Shown here one piece after another: positions 26,625-34,910 of a stretch of 61,261 nucleotides of DNA (within the stretch, counting starts at the first letter, position 1; each line of letters begins with the position of its first letter). Location of the stretch: positions 1 to 61,261 of the forward strand of contig NZ_BALG01000289.1 in NCBI RefSeq assembly GCF_000315235.1, in the 5' to 3' direction. The position numbers and the translations under genes were made by a program. Source of the DNA: Paenibacillus popilliae ATCC 14706. GTDB taxonomy: Bacteria; Bacillota; Bacilli; Paenibacillales; Paenibacillaceae. The notes below the pieces were generated by a model. That model saw nothing but the letters and a program-made list of their open reading frames with translations, had not been told where the DNA came from and searched no databases.

Positions 26625-27137
26625 ATGTCGAATGAACGTCAAGCTACGCTTAAGGGCGATCCCATCACGTTGGTGGGGCCGGAATTGAAGGCAGGAGATA
26701 AGGCTCCTGAATTCCAGTTGAACAAATCGTTGACGGAGGTAGCTGGCCTTAACGATTTCGCAGGCAAGATTAAGCTCATCAGTGTCGTTCCTTCGATCGA
26801 TACGGGAGTATGCGCTGCCCAGACCCGCCGCTTCAATGAAGAAGCAGGCAAGCTTGGCGACGATGTCGTCGTACTGACTGTCAGTGCCGATCTTCCGTTC
26901 GCGCAAGCCCGCTGGTGCGGCGCGGCAGGCGTAGAGAATGTCGTCATGCTGTCCGACTACAAGGGCAACACATTTGGTGAAGCCTATGGCGTTCTGATCA
27001 AGGAGCTTCAGCTCGATATGCGCTCCATCTTCGTCGTCGATGCAGACGACACGATTCGCTACGTCGAAGTGCTTGGCGAGATGACGGAGCATCCTAATTA
27101 CGAGCAAGCGATCAAAGCAGTCAAAAGCTTGCTGTAA
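26625..27137 (+). CDS. tpx: Thiol peroxidase Tpx (atypical 2-Cys peroxiredoxin)
   Basis: Cytosolic peroxidase of 170 residues that reduces hydrogen peroxide and organic peroxides using thioredoxin. Peroxidatic Cys63 lies in DTGVCAAQTRRF, resolving Cys98 in ARWCGAAGVENV, matching E. coli Cys61/Cys95. The strong SD AAGGAGG selects ATG 26625; the longer frame from 26607 is not needed. A hairpin ends the transcript at 27160-27196. Monocistronic. Confidence 0.95.
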   Translation: MSNERQATLKGDPITLVGPELKAGDKAPEFQLNKSLTEVAGLNDFAGKIKLISVVPSIDTGVCAAQTRRFNEEAGKLGDDVVVLTVSADLPFAQARWCGAAGVENVVMLSDYKGNTFGEAYGVLIKELQLDMRSIFVVDADDTIRYVEVLGEMTEHPNYEQAIKAVKSLL

Positions 27138-27159
27138 TCCTCCGCTTCCTTGGAGAACA

Positions 27160-27196
27160 AAAGCGAGAGAAGAGTTTCGGCTCTCCTCTCGCTTTA
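27160..27196 (+). terminator. Rho-independent terminator of tpx
   Basis: AAAGCGAGAG pairs with CTCTCGCTTT across an inner AGAG/CTCT stem; the last Ts of the stem continue as TTTATCAT. It lies 23 bases after the tpx stop. Confidence 0.75.
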
Positions 27197-27238
27197 TCAT
27201 CAGGCAGTGCCCACTGCCTCTATACGCTAGGCCGCTTC

Positions 27239-27631
27239 CTAACCATTTACTTTGTATGCCGCCAGCTTCTTGTCCAAGACAGCGAACAAATCGAGTACTA
27301 CACGATAATTGGCGCCCAAATCACCTAATCCCCCGCGTGAAGCCGAGTAAATATCAACCGCCGTTCTCATCGGTCCCACGTTGATGACAGAGATAGTAAT
27401 ATCCATCGTCCGTCCGGTCATCGTCCGTTTCTCCATCGTGATTTCACCAACAGAAGCAACCTCATGAAGTATTTTGTACCCCTGAATCTTCTTCAATGTC
27501 GATGCGATTTCTCCCCATGCTTTATCCCGGGGCATTTGATAGTAATGCGTTTTCAATTTGGGATCTTTGGCATGATCACCGCTGGATTCAAAACTGCGAA
27601 GAATGCCGACCAATACTCGTTTGAGTGACAA
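27239..27631 (-). CDS. DUF1499 domain protein
   Basis: Small cytosolic protein of 130 residues. The run DPKLKTHYYQMPRDKAWGE followed by a beta-rich part ending GLGDLGANYRVVLDLFAVL is the DUF1499 (PF07386) pattern. The function of the family is unknown. Two starts are possible: ATG 27652, which has no SD before it, or TTG 27631, which has AAAAGGAGG nine bases before it. I chose TTG. No operon partner. Confidence 0.7.
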   Translation of the reverse strand: MSLKRVLVGILRSFESSGDHAKDPKLKTHYYQMPRDKAWGEIASTLKKIQGYKILHEVASVGEITMEKRTMTGRTMDITISVINVGPMRTAVDIYSASRGGLGDLGANYRVVLDLFAVLDKKLAAYKVNG

Positions 27632-28066
27632 GAGCGTGTTCCTCCTTTTCATGCCAACCGTTGCTCACTTATCTATAGTGTATCACTGTCCCGGAATTAA
27701 CGGAAGGAAAAATGTGTCCAATAAAGAGAAACACACCTTCCATGCGAAGGGTCATTCACATGAAAGGTGGCTGAATGTCAATAGGAAAACCCGCCTATGC
27801 CGTTTGGCTCTAATGCTTCTGAACCTGCTCTGGCAGGTGGGTGTCCGCAAAAATGCTTTTGACTTCCCTTCGAGAGGGCTTGCCAGCTGCACTTCGATCT
27901 AGGACTCCCAAAGAAACAAACATTGGTTCAAAACAATGAAGCCGACACGTACATCGCAGGAAGTATTTTTATTATATAGCGCCGAGCATCAAATGTAAAC
28001 TGGTACTTTGTCCCCATCATGTTAAGCGCGTACGGCAGCTTCCCGACACCTGGCAAGTCGTGCGGA
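27632..28066. other. Intergenic stretch without a supported gene
   Basis: About 430 bases between two minus-strand genes. It contains the DUF1499 SD and start region, several short open frames and an A/T-rich part near 27960. I read both strands and found no SD-supported coding frame, no RNA family and no clear mobile-element motif. Confidence 0.4.
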
Positions 28067-28903
28067 CTATGGACGGGAATGACGGTTCTTGTCTTCATGC
28101 TCCTGGACCAGAGTATGCTCGACTTCGTCGAAGGGCACTTCCTTGTCGGCATCCTTCTCCGGCTCTTCTTCCGCTTCCTCCTGCTCCTGCATGCGCTGAT
28201 GCTGGTCCTGCATCTTCTGATAGATCGCATAGAAGTTGAAGAAAGCATAGTAAGCGATGACAGAGCCTGCGAAGAAGATGAGCAGGAACGGCCACTTGAA
28301 CAAGCTGAAATATAAGATGGCACCGCTGACGACGGTCGTCATGATCATGCGGAACGGACGGAGCAGTGTCAGCAGGATGCTGTTCTTGACTAACTGAACC
28401 GTTTTCATACGATAGTGTGCCACCATCGAGAAAAAATGAAACAGCGACACGAACAAGACGATGAGCAGTCCAAGCATGATGAACCCGATCATCTGCATGG
28501 ACTGGAGCTGCTTCATGTATACGGTATAATCCACATACATGATAACGAACAGAAGCGTATAGAAAATGCCGCCGACCATGGCTTGCTTATAGTTATCCTT
28601 ATAACACTTGAAAAAGGTTGTGAACAATTTGACATCCGTATCTCCCATGACCCACTTGCGGCCTACCGAGAACATGGCGGCTGTCGCCGGGAAGAGCGTG
28701 AATGGGGCGCTAATCCCCATCATCCAGTTCATCGTAATCGATTCATTCGGCATGTTTTGCTGTAGGACTAGCAATTTGACCAGCAAAAAAAAGAAAAACG
28801 GGGCCGAACAGAGCAGCCATAGCACGTTCGTGACCGAAAATCGCATAATCCATTCCGAAATGCGGTAAAAGCCGCCCATTATCCCTCGAAATTCCAAGGT
28901 CAT
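28067..28903 (-). CDS. YesL/DUF624 family membrane protein
   Basis: Membrane protein of 278 residues with five to six helices (about 20-45, 65-85, 108-130, 140-165, 185-205 and 210-230) and a soluble tail rich in Gln and Glu (EQEEAEEEPEKDADKE, about 245-262). The opening (MGGFYRISEWIMRFSVTN VLWLL region) is characteristic of YesL/DUF624. Family members often sit in carbohydrate-uptake loci, but this gene stands alone. The role is unknown. Its upstream region faces the second YjcZ gene. Confidence 0.85.
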   Translation of the reverse strand: MTLEFRGIMGGFYRISEWIMRFSVTNVLWLLCSAPFFFFLLVKLLVLQQNMPNESITMNWMMGISAPFTLFPATAAMFSVGRKWVMGDTDVKLFTTFFKCYKDNYKQAMVGGIFYTLLFVIMYVDYTVYMKQLQSMQMIGFIMLGLLIVLFVSLFHFFSMVAHYRMKTVQLVKNSILLTLLRPFRMIMTTVVSGAILYFSLFKWPFLLIFFAGSVIAYYAFFNFYAIYQKMQDQHQRMQEQEEAEEEPEKDADKEVPFDEVEHTLVQEHEDKNRHSRP

Positions 28904-29017
28904 TCCCCCTCAAATACATCATGCTGTCCTATCTACTATAATACAAAGCTCCCCTGCTATGCCAGTGCCTATTTCCAGTACTCTGGGTGGTTGCCTCAGT
29001 CGCAAATGTCCCCCCGG

Positions 29018-29026
29018 CATATGATA
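29018..29026 (+). promoter_or_regulatory. Possible late-sporulation -10 element of the YjcZ gene
   Basis: CATATGATA fits the CATANNNTA -10 pattern of sigma-K (and partly sigma-E/G), 63 bases upstream of the YjcZ ATG at 29090. No convincing -35 element was found. Sporulation expression is expected for the family, which makes the match plausible, but it is short. Confidence 0.3.
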
Positions 29027-29089
29027 CTATTGTAATCCAAAACCTTTGAATGTTGTTTAAATGAATGTTGTATTAAAGGAGGTTGTAAC

Positions 29090-29191
29090 ATGAGCCACGT
29101 AGGAGGATACGGCGGTTACTGGACGTCGACAGGTACGATTCTCGTGTTGTTCATTCTGTTGGTTATCGTTAGCCGCGCCCTTATCATCTGA
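29090..29191 (+). CDS. YjcZ-family small sporulation membrane peptide
   Basis: A 33-residue peptide with a perfect SD (AAAGGAGG) before the ATG. A Gly/Tyr-rich head (MSHVGGYGGYW) is followed by STGTILVLFILLVIVSRALI, one membrane span. The span differs from that of the peptide at 3925-4017 at only a few residues, so the two are paralogues; only this copy has the full glycine-tyrosine head typical of YjcZ. An IS1182-derived element begins 14 bases after its stop codon. Confidence 0.85.
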   Translation: MSHVGGYGGYWTSTGTILVLFILLVIVSRALII

Positions 29192-29253
29192 TTCGGCGCC
29201 ATAAACACAAAGAGACCGCAGTATAAGAGGCCACTGAAAAAGTCCTTCTCATG

Positions 29254-29300
29254 AAAAAAGGTACGGCTCCTCAAGAAAATTGAGGAGCCGTACCTTTTTT
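29254..29300 (+). terminator. Strong hairpin inside the IS1182 element
   Basis: A perfect 20-bp stem (29254-29273 with 29281-29300) with a 7-base loop ends in six Ts. Placed between the left end and the transposase start, it would stop outside transcription from entering the transposase, and would also terminate the YjcZ transcript. A hairpin near the left end is a common IS protection device. Confidence 0.85.
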
Positions 29301-29338
29301 CGTTTATAATTAATGCATCATGGAAAGCAGGTGAGCGG

Positions 29339-29491
29339 ATGATTCGACAACAACAAACCTTGGTTCTGAGTCCTTATGCGGCACTGTATGACATCGTTGT
29401 ACCGAAGGACAATATGCTCCGACAAATCAATGAACTGGTTCTACTACTGCGATTAAAAGATATGAACCTGCTCGACATGCTCATCGGGTAG
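29339..29491 (+). pseudogene. IS1182 transposase, N-terminal fragment
   Basis: A 50-codon frame with SD AGCAGGTGAGCGG. The first part, LVLSPYAALYDIVVPKDNML then RQINEL, is the recognisable N-terminus of IS1182-family DDE transposases. After RQINELV the reading departs from the family and stops at TAG 29491. Everything with catalytic residues is deleted. Confidence 0.75.
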
Positions 29492-29604
29492 ACAGTAGCT
29501 CTCGCGATCGAGCAGGGTATCTTAAAGAGTGTGGCCTCCAGTATAATGCGGTCTCTTTGTGTTGTCGTAATCGCATTGGCGGCTTCGGCCGTCCCAATTG
29601 ACAT

Positions 29605-31158
29605 CTATTCGTCGCGCTGGCGGCGTCCTCCATCGTTGGAGCGGCGCGGTCTGCGATCGCCGTTGCGGTCCCGGTTCTCTCCGCGGCTGCCGCCCCGATT
29701 GTCGCGGCCCTGTCCGCCACGGTTGTCCCTGCCGGAGCCTCCGCGACGATCCCCTTGGCGTCCACCCCGGTTATATGGCGCGGACAGCTTGCGTCCGCTG
29801 GAGCGCAGGTCCGGCTTGCGACGCTTCACGCGAATCGGCTCTTCCGGCGTTAGTGAAATCTGGACATCCTTCTTCTCGCCCGTCAGCAGCTTGAAGGCTG
29901 CGGACAGCAAACGCACTGAATCATACTGCTCGAGCAGATGAATCGCAATGCCCTTGTATTCGTTCAAATCGGTATCCTTCAGCATTTCCATCAGGCGTTC
30001 GGCAACGACGCGCTGCTTGCCCTCGATCGCATCCGCCAGCGTCGGTATCGGCTTGCGCGGGATGCGGTGCCGGGTAACCCGTTCGATGAAGTTCAGATGA
30101 TCGATCTCGCGCGGCGTAACGAACGACCAGGCGCTGCCTTCCTTGCCCGCTCGGCCGGTACGGCCGATGCGGTGCACGTAGGATTCCGGATCCTGCGGCA
30201 GGTCGAAGTTGATGACATGGGTAACCCCGGAGACGTCCAAGCCCCGGGCAGCCACGTCGGTAGCGACAAGCACATCGATGCTGCCGTCGCGGAATTTACG
30301 CATGACGTTGTCACGCTGGTTCTGGGACAGATCTCCGTGCAAGCCGTCAGCGGAATAGCCGCGCTTCTGCAGTGCTTCAGACAGTTCGTCGACACGACGC
30401 TTCGTGCGGCCGAATACGATCGCCAACTCCGGCGACTCCATGTCGAGCAAGCGGCTCAACGCATCGAACTTCACCCGTTCAGGCACTTCGATATAGGCTT
30501 GTTCGATCAGCGGAGCGCTTACCTGCTTCGGTATGACGGAGACATGCTCGGGATCACGCAGGAATTGATTCGCCAGCTTCTGGATGTTCGGCGGCATCGT
30601 GGCCGAGAACAGCATCGTCTGGCGCTCTTCCGGCACGAGACTCAGAATCGACGTGATGTCTTCCATGAAGCCCATGTCGAGCATCTCGTCCGCCTCGTCC
30701 AATACGACGGTCTGGACATCGTTCAGACGAATCGTCTTGCGGTTAATGTGATCCAGCAAGCGGCCCGGCGTTCCGATAATAATCTGCGGGTGCTTCTTTA
30801 GTGCCCGTATCTGTCGGCCAATATCCTGTCCGCCGTAAATCGGCAGGGAACGAACTCCTTTGAATCGGGTCAGCTTGCCGATCTCTTCGGCTACCTGAAT
30901 GGCTAGCTCGCGGGTAGGGGTCATTACGAGAGCAACCACTCGCTCTTCCGACGGGTCAATTTTAGAGATAAGCGGAATTCCAAATGCGGCGGTCTTGCCT
31001 GTTCCTGTCTGAGCCTGTCCAATCAAGTCACGTCCCATCATTGCTACCGGGATCGCTATTTCTTGAATCGGAGTGGCTTCTTCAAACCCTAATTCCGTAA
31101 TCGCTTGAAGCAATTTCGGCTCCAGGCCGAGTTCTACAAATGTCTTCAATATATTCAT
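29605..31158 (-). CDS. cshA: DEAD-box ATP-dependent RNA helicase CshA
   Basis: RNA helicase of 517 residues; family members work in cold adaptation, ribosome assembly and the RNA degradosome. Motifs: Q motif (F near 8, TPIQ), [27 protein letters not shown], and [10 protein letters not shown]. The C-terminal tail (about 455-517) is rich in Arg, Gly and Asp ([17 protein letters not shown]), the usual RNA-binding tail of CshA. AAGGAG directly precedes ATG 31158 with one base between; TTG 31149, ten bases after the SD, is an equally good start. The leader is about 260 bases before yitT, and contains a GGAGG/CCTCC hairpin of uncertain meaning. Confidence 0.95.
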   Translation of the reverse strand: MNILKTFVELGLEPKLLQAITELGFEEATPIQEIAIPVAMMGRDLIGQAQTGTGKTAAFGIPLISKIDPSEERVVALVMTPTRELAIQVAEEIGKLTRFKGVRSLPIYGGQDIGRQIRALKKHPQIIIGTPGRLLDHINRKTIRLNDVQTVVLDEADEMLDMGFMEDITSILSLVPEERQTMLFSATMPPNIQKLANQFLRDPEHVSVIPKQVSAPLIEQAYIEVPERVKFDALSRLLDMESPELAIVFGRTKRRVDELSEALQKRGYSADGLHGDLSQNQRDNVMRKFRDGSIDVLVATDVAARGLDVSGVTHVINFDLPQDPESYVHRIGRTGRAGKEGSAWSFVTPREIDHLNFIERVTRHRIPRKPIPTLADAIEGKQRVVAERLMEMLKDTDLNEYKGIAIHLLEQYDSVRLLSAAFKLLTGEKKDVQISLTPEEPIRVKRRKPDLRSSGRKLSAPYNRGGRQGDRRGGSGRDNRGGQGRDNRGGSRGENRDRNGDRRPRRSNDGGRRQRDE

Positions 31159-31419
31159 ACTCCTTCATTGTGGACAATCCACAGCCTTGTATGTATTCTT
31201 AAGTAGCGAAACAATGGTGACGAAAGACACTTCCAGCCATTCGTCTTCTCATATACAATGCGGAGGGGTCCTGCACGGCGGACCTCCACCCTGTAATCAT
31301 ATTATGGACATCGTGGGTAACATAAGCCTACTCAAGAATATCCAGCATATTATAACACAAATGATTGAAAGAATACCAGTTCCGAACTAACCAATACTAC
31401 CTCATGAGGTGACATCACG

Positions 31420-32247
31420 TTGAAGCGAATTTTTCACTGCATCATCATCATTATCGGCGCCGCCTGCATCGCCGCCTCCTTCAATCTGTTCCTGCTCCCG
31501 CACCATTTGCTCAGCGGCGGGTTATCGGGCGTATCGCTCGTAACGAATTACTTGACCGGCTGGAATACAAGCGTCTTGTATTTCACCTTTAACCTTCCGA
31601 TCCTGACCTGGGGCTGGTTCGTACTGGGCAAGCGATTCATCGGGTACAGCATTCTCAGCGTCACCGCCACGACCTGGCTGCTGACCGTCATTCCCGTCCA
31701 TTCGGTGACCAATGAGCCGCTGCTTGCCGCTGTATTCGGCGGGACGCTCGTCGGGATCGGAAGCGGAATCTCGCTGCGCGTCGGCGGCTCGTCCGGCGGC
31801 TTCGACATCATCGGATCGATCGTGACCCGCTATCGCGATTTCTCGATTCAGAACATCCTGCTCGTGTTGAACGGCGCCGTTATTTTCTCGCACGGATACA
31901 TAGCTCAGGAATGGGAACTTGTCCTCTATTCCATGGTGTCCATCTTCACGACGGGCAAGGTCATCGGCACGATTTACATCAACCATTACAAGGTGACCGT
32001 CTTTATCATTACCCGGGAGAAGGAAGCGCTTATCAACAAGCTGCTCTGTCTTCCGCATGGCGTAACCGTGATCAAAACGCGGGGCGCGTTCACCGATATC
32101 GAGAAGGATATGCTCATGACCGTGACGACACGCTACGAGCTGCCCGATCTGAAGCGCAGCATCATGGAGATCGATCCGAAGGCGTTCGTCAATATCGTGG
32201 AAACGGTCGGCGTTATCGGCAATTTCCGCCGCCCGCAGTCAAAGTAA
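31420..32247 (+). CDS. yitT: YitT-family membrane protein (DUF161/DUF2179)
   Basis: Protein of 275 residues with five N-terminal membrane helices (about 5-25, 40-60, 72-92, 98-120 and 150-175) forming the YitT/DUF161 module (GGSSGGFDIIGSI), and a soluble C-terminal DUF2179 domain (about 195-270). Family role unknown, likely transport-related. It starts at TTG 31420; TGAGGTGA precedes it. Divergent from cshA. Confidence 0.9.
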   Translation: MKRIFHCIIIIIGAACIAASFNLFLLPHHLLSGGLSGVSLVTNYLTGWNTSVLYFTFNLPILTWGWFVLGKRFIGYSILSVTATTWLLTVIPVHSVTNEPLLAAVFGGTLVGIGSGISLRVGGSSGGFDIIGSIVTRYRDFSIQNILLVLNGAVIFSHGYIAQEWELVLYSMVSIFTTGKVIGTIYINHYKVTVFIITREKEALINKLLCLPHGVTVIKTRGAFTDIEKDMLMTVTTRYELPDLKRSIMEIDPKAFVNIVETVGVIGNFRRPQSK

Positions 32248-32264
32248 TCGTCCTGCGTCCAACA

Positions 32265-32306
32265 ATGATCGAAGCCTGCCCCTAACCGAGGGCAGGCTTC
32301 GATCAT
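32265..32306 (+). terminator. Hairpin after yitT
   Basis: A 17-bp perfect stem (32265-32281 with 32290-32306) with an 8-base loop lies 17 bases after the yitT stop. Only a short CTTA follows, so it may act as a terminator in concert with, or as protector of, the mRNA end. With the pfkA terminator it fills the 315-base gap 32248-32563. Confidence 0.7.
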
Positions 32307-32482
32307 CTTATGAATCCATCCGGACAACCTGCGATTTTAGAGGGCGCGCCGTTTTTTTCTCGAATACGCGGTACTCGTCGCGAACCCATTCTATCCGTTG
32401 TTTATGAACAGGCGATATCGCTGTTCCACCCTCAAAGTTATGGAAGACGTCAATTTCAGGCATTTCCGTCTCCAGCGCAATA

Positions 32483-32521
32483 ACAAAATCCGGCTAACCG
32501 CATCGGATACAGTCAGCCGGA
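32483..32521 (-). terminator. Rho-independent terminator of pfkA
   Basis: On the minus strand TCCGGCTGAC pairs with GTTAGCCGGA (one G-U pair), followed by TTTTGTTATT. It lies about 42 bases after the pfkA stop. Confidence 0.75.
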
Positions 32522-32563
32522 TGTAATACGAGAGCCTAAGAGACGGATATGCAGCCCGTTCCC

Positions 32564-33535
32564 TTATTGAGACAGGCGGGTTGCCAGGTCGTACAGCTCC
32601 ATATTGAATTCTTTCTTCGTATTGACAACCTTGTCGATGTCGGTCGCCACCAGTTCGCCGCAGATCATGCCGCACGCCTTGCCGGAGTCGCCCTCCATCA
32701 GCTTGCGGACCGCGAAGTCGCCAAGGCGGCTTGCCAGAATCCGGTCCGAGGCGGTCGGCGCTCCGCCGCGCTGGATATGTCCCAACACCGTAACGCGAGG
32801 TTCGACAGTCGGACATCGCTCGATGATGCCTTGGGCCACGTCTTCACCGCGTCCTACCCCTTCAGCGACGATAACGATGCTGTGGCGCTTGCCTGCTTCG
32901 AAGTTATACTTCATCCGCTGGGCCACTTCATCGATATCGAACGGCACTTCCGGAACTAGAATGGATTCCGCGCCGCTGGCCACACCGGCATACAACGCGA
33001 TGTCGCCGCAGTGGCGGCCCATAACTTCGACGACAGAGGAGCGCTCATGGGAACTCATCGTGTCGCGCAGCTTGTTCACCGCATCTACCACGACGCTGAC
33101 GGCCGTATCGAAGCCGATCGTATAGTCGGTATAAGAGATGTCATTATCAATCGTTCCTGGAAGGCCCATCGTCTTGATTCCCAGCTTACTGAGCTTGTTC
33201 GCGCCTTGATAGGAGCCGTCACCGCCGATCACGATCAAGCCGTCGATGCCGTGAGCGCGCAGAATGTCTGCTCCCTTGCGCTGGCCTTCCTCCGTACGGA
33301 ATTCCTGACAGCGTGCCGATTGCAGAATCGTGCCGCCGCGCTGGATAATATCTCCGACGCTCCGCAGATCCATCGGACGAATATCCTGATTCAGGAGGCC
33401 TTGATAGCCGCGCTGAATACCGAACACCTCGATTCCATTGAATAAGGCTGCCCGCACCACTGCGCGAATCGCCGCGTTCATACCTTGGGAGTCTCCCCCA
33501 CTCGTCAGGATAGCAATTTTTTTGACATCAGACAT
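32564..33535 (-). CDS. pfkA: ATP-dependent 6-phosphofructokinase
   Basis: Glycolytic enzyme of 323 residues making fructose 1,6-bisphosphate, allosterically controlled in bacteria by phosphoenolpyruvate and ADP. ATP-site GGDS near the N-terminus, catalytic site PGTIDNDISYTDYTIGFDTA with the general-base Asp of TIDND, substrate site MGRHCGDIA, and GHIQRGGAPTASDR. The first loop reads GGDSQGMNAA where B. subtilis has Pro in place of Gln. SD TAGGAGG lies in the 11-base gap to the preceding ytpB-like gene, whose stop codon it overlaps. This suggests co-transcription with the terpene synthase. Own terminator downstream. Confidence 0.97.
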   Translation of the reverse strand: MSDVKKIAILTSGGDSQGMNAAIRAVVRAALFNGIEVFGIQRGYQGLLNQDIRPMDLRSVGDIIQRGGTILQSARCQEFRTEEGQRKGADILRAHGIDGLIVIGGDGSYQGANKLSKLGIKTMGLPGTIDNDISYTDYTIGFDTAVSVVVDAVNKLRDTMSSHERSSVVEVMGRHCGDIALYAGVASGAESILVPEVPFDIDEVAQRMKYNFEAGKRHSIVIVAEGVGRGEDVAQGIIERCPTVEPRVTVLGHIQRGGAPTASDRILASRLGDFAVRKLMEGDSGKACGMICGELVATDIDKVVNTKKEFNMELYDLATRLSQ

Positions 33536-33546
33536 GTTGTTTCCTC

Positions 33547-34644
33547 CTAGTTCTCCTTATGCGTATGCGTATGTTTACGTATCCAACGACTGTTCACCCA
33601 GAAGAACAACCGCATCAACGGACTATTCCGCATCAATCGCCGGCATACGTCCTGCACCTCAGCTTGGTCTCGTACTTTAGGATCGGACAGATACAGCGCC
33701 AGAAGTCCTTCAATAATCATCCGGTGGAACCGTTCCTCCGGCAGCTTCCTCACCTGCTCCTTCGCCGCTTCCGCGATATGGCCAATCCGGTTCACGACCG
33801 TAGATTGGTTCGGGTAGTAATGGCAGAAATTCAGATCTCCGCCCACCCGGTCTTCCTCCTGATCAATCAAATAATCGAGCAGAATGTGAAGCCCGCATAC
33901 ATATGGAAAATAAGCTTCCCGGATGAGTCCGGCATCCTCCCTCGAACGCAAGCCATCTAAAGATGCGGCGAACAATTGGAACACGCCAAGAGTAGAGCCC
34001 GTCGCTGCGGCGAACTCATTCCACGTCAATTCCGGGAACTTAGTCTCATAGTCCCGCCACCAAACGAGCAGCGCTTCTTTCCGCTTCGCCGGATCGATAT
34101 GCTTGTACACCTGAAGATCGGTATACAACCCAACAAGCCAGATGATATCCGCGCGGGCGGCTTCGTAGCCGGGAAGCTGAGCGATACAGGTCCGGCACTT
34201 CTCCACCAGTCCCAGCAAATACCCGCCGTCATCCTTGTCTTCTCTCAGAGCATAGTAGTCTGCAAGCGGGCGCTCGGGCTGAACTGCATCCAGCATCGAT
34301 TGGTGTAGAAGCCGGAAATCATCCGGATCCAGTGAGGTGCTGCGGTCACACAGATTATCTAAATAATCGCTTATCGTTTGAAAAGCTACAATCAACGGAA
34401 TCATGATACCACGCTTCTCCGGCCGGATGGCAGCGTATACCGCGCCGCCCTGACAGTGAAACTGCTTCGTGGCGATGCTGGCCAAGGCCTGTCTGCGCAG
34501 TTCTTCGTTCGGAATATTCTCTGCCCACGCCCGCCAGGTATCCAGTTCGGAACGTACCCCCGGCAGTATGTATTTATATACGCGGTACATGAGCCGCAAC
34601 GGCCCTCTTGGAGCCACTGAACGGCTAAGCTTGTGATGGTCCAA
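33547..34644 (-). CDS. ytpB: YtpB-like tetraprenyl-beta-curcumene synthase (DUF2600)
   Basis: Class IB terpene synthase family of 365 residues; in B. subtilis YtpB (367 residues) makes tetraprenyl-beta-curcumene, the precursor of sesquarterpenes in spores. All-helical protein with the conserved region QTISDYLDNLCDRSTSLDP (near 85), probably the first metal-binding aspartate site DYLDN, and a second in LDYLIDQEEDRVGGDLNF (near 265). The frame opens far upstream (34851), but GGGAGG six bases before TTG 34644 gives a start that also matches the family length. The gene is immediately upstream of pfkA on the same strand. Confidence 0.85.
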   Translation of the reverse strand: MDHHKLSRSVAPRGPLRLMYRVYKYILPGVRSELDTWRAWAENIPNEELRRQALASIATKQFHCQGGAVYAAIRPEKRGIMIPLIVAFQTISDYLDNLCDRSTSLDPDDFRLLHQSMLDAVQPERPLADYYALREDKDDGGYLLGLVEKCRTCIAQLPGYEAARADIIWLVGLYTDLQVYKHIDPAKRKEALLVWWRDYETKFPELTWNEFAAATGSTLGVFQLFAASLDGLRSREDAGLIREAYFPYVCGLHILLDYLIDQEEDRVGGDLNFCHYYPNQSTVVNRIGHIAEAAKEQVRKLPEERFHRMIIEGLLALYLSDPKVRDQAEVQDVCRRLMRNSPLMRLFFWVNSRWIRKHTHTHKEN

Positions 34645-34841
34645 GAATAACCTCCCGTTCTCCAGTCCTCCACCAGTGGATGCACTCATTTTAGCCAAAA
34701 CTATTATATTACGAAGTGACTCATTGCACAAACCTTCCCGCGCCGATTTGACTAACTGTGCAGAAGCGACTTTTGCAGTTACTGTATCATTACGGGCCTG
34801 GAAAGTAAATGTCATCTGTCGTGAATCTCGCCCCGCATCCC

Positions 34842-34874
34842 GTAAAAGCATGATATACTATAGCATGCTTTTAC
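34842..34874. promoter_or_regulatory. Operator-like inverted repeat over a -10 element
   Basis: GTAAAAGCATG (34842-34852) and CATGCTTTTAC (34864-34874) form perfect 11-bp arms with an 11-base spacer that contains TATACT (34854-34859), a plausible -10 for the MFS gene at 34911. A regulator bound here would block the promoter. It lies in the divergent region with the ytpB-like gene. Confidence 0.55.
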
Positions 34875-34910
34875 TGATGTAATGCTCTTGACTTCGTGGA
34901 GGGAACCATC

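Larger units (their letters stand above)
29205..29563 (+). mobile_element. IS1182-family miniature (deletion) element with both ends
   Basis: About 359 bp. The left end (29205-29232) and the right end (about 29532-29563) are imperfect inverted repeats built on AACACAAAGAGACCGC with a second shared block ATA-AG-GGCCAC. Inside lies a strong hairpin (29254-29300), then the first 35 or so codons of an IS1182 transposase (29339 on). Most of the transposase is missing, so the copy is non-autonomous but has both ends. The interval 29192-29604 is occupied by it. No obvious target duplication was found. Confidence 0.75.

Noticed and set aside
26586-27200. 204-codon minus-strand open frame over tpx
   Set aside because: Tpx on the plus strand has an SD and all catalytic residues. 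The antisense frame has no SD and no family.
27700-27960. Possible riboswitch or small RNA between DUF1499 and the YesL gene
   Set aside because: Some short palindromes are visible, but no match to a known class and no conserved core could be argued.
32564-33535. Gln instead of Pro in the first PfkA loop as a sign of altered function
   Set aside because: The remaining active-site residues are normal and I believe the same residue is common in Paenibacillus PfkA.
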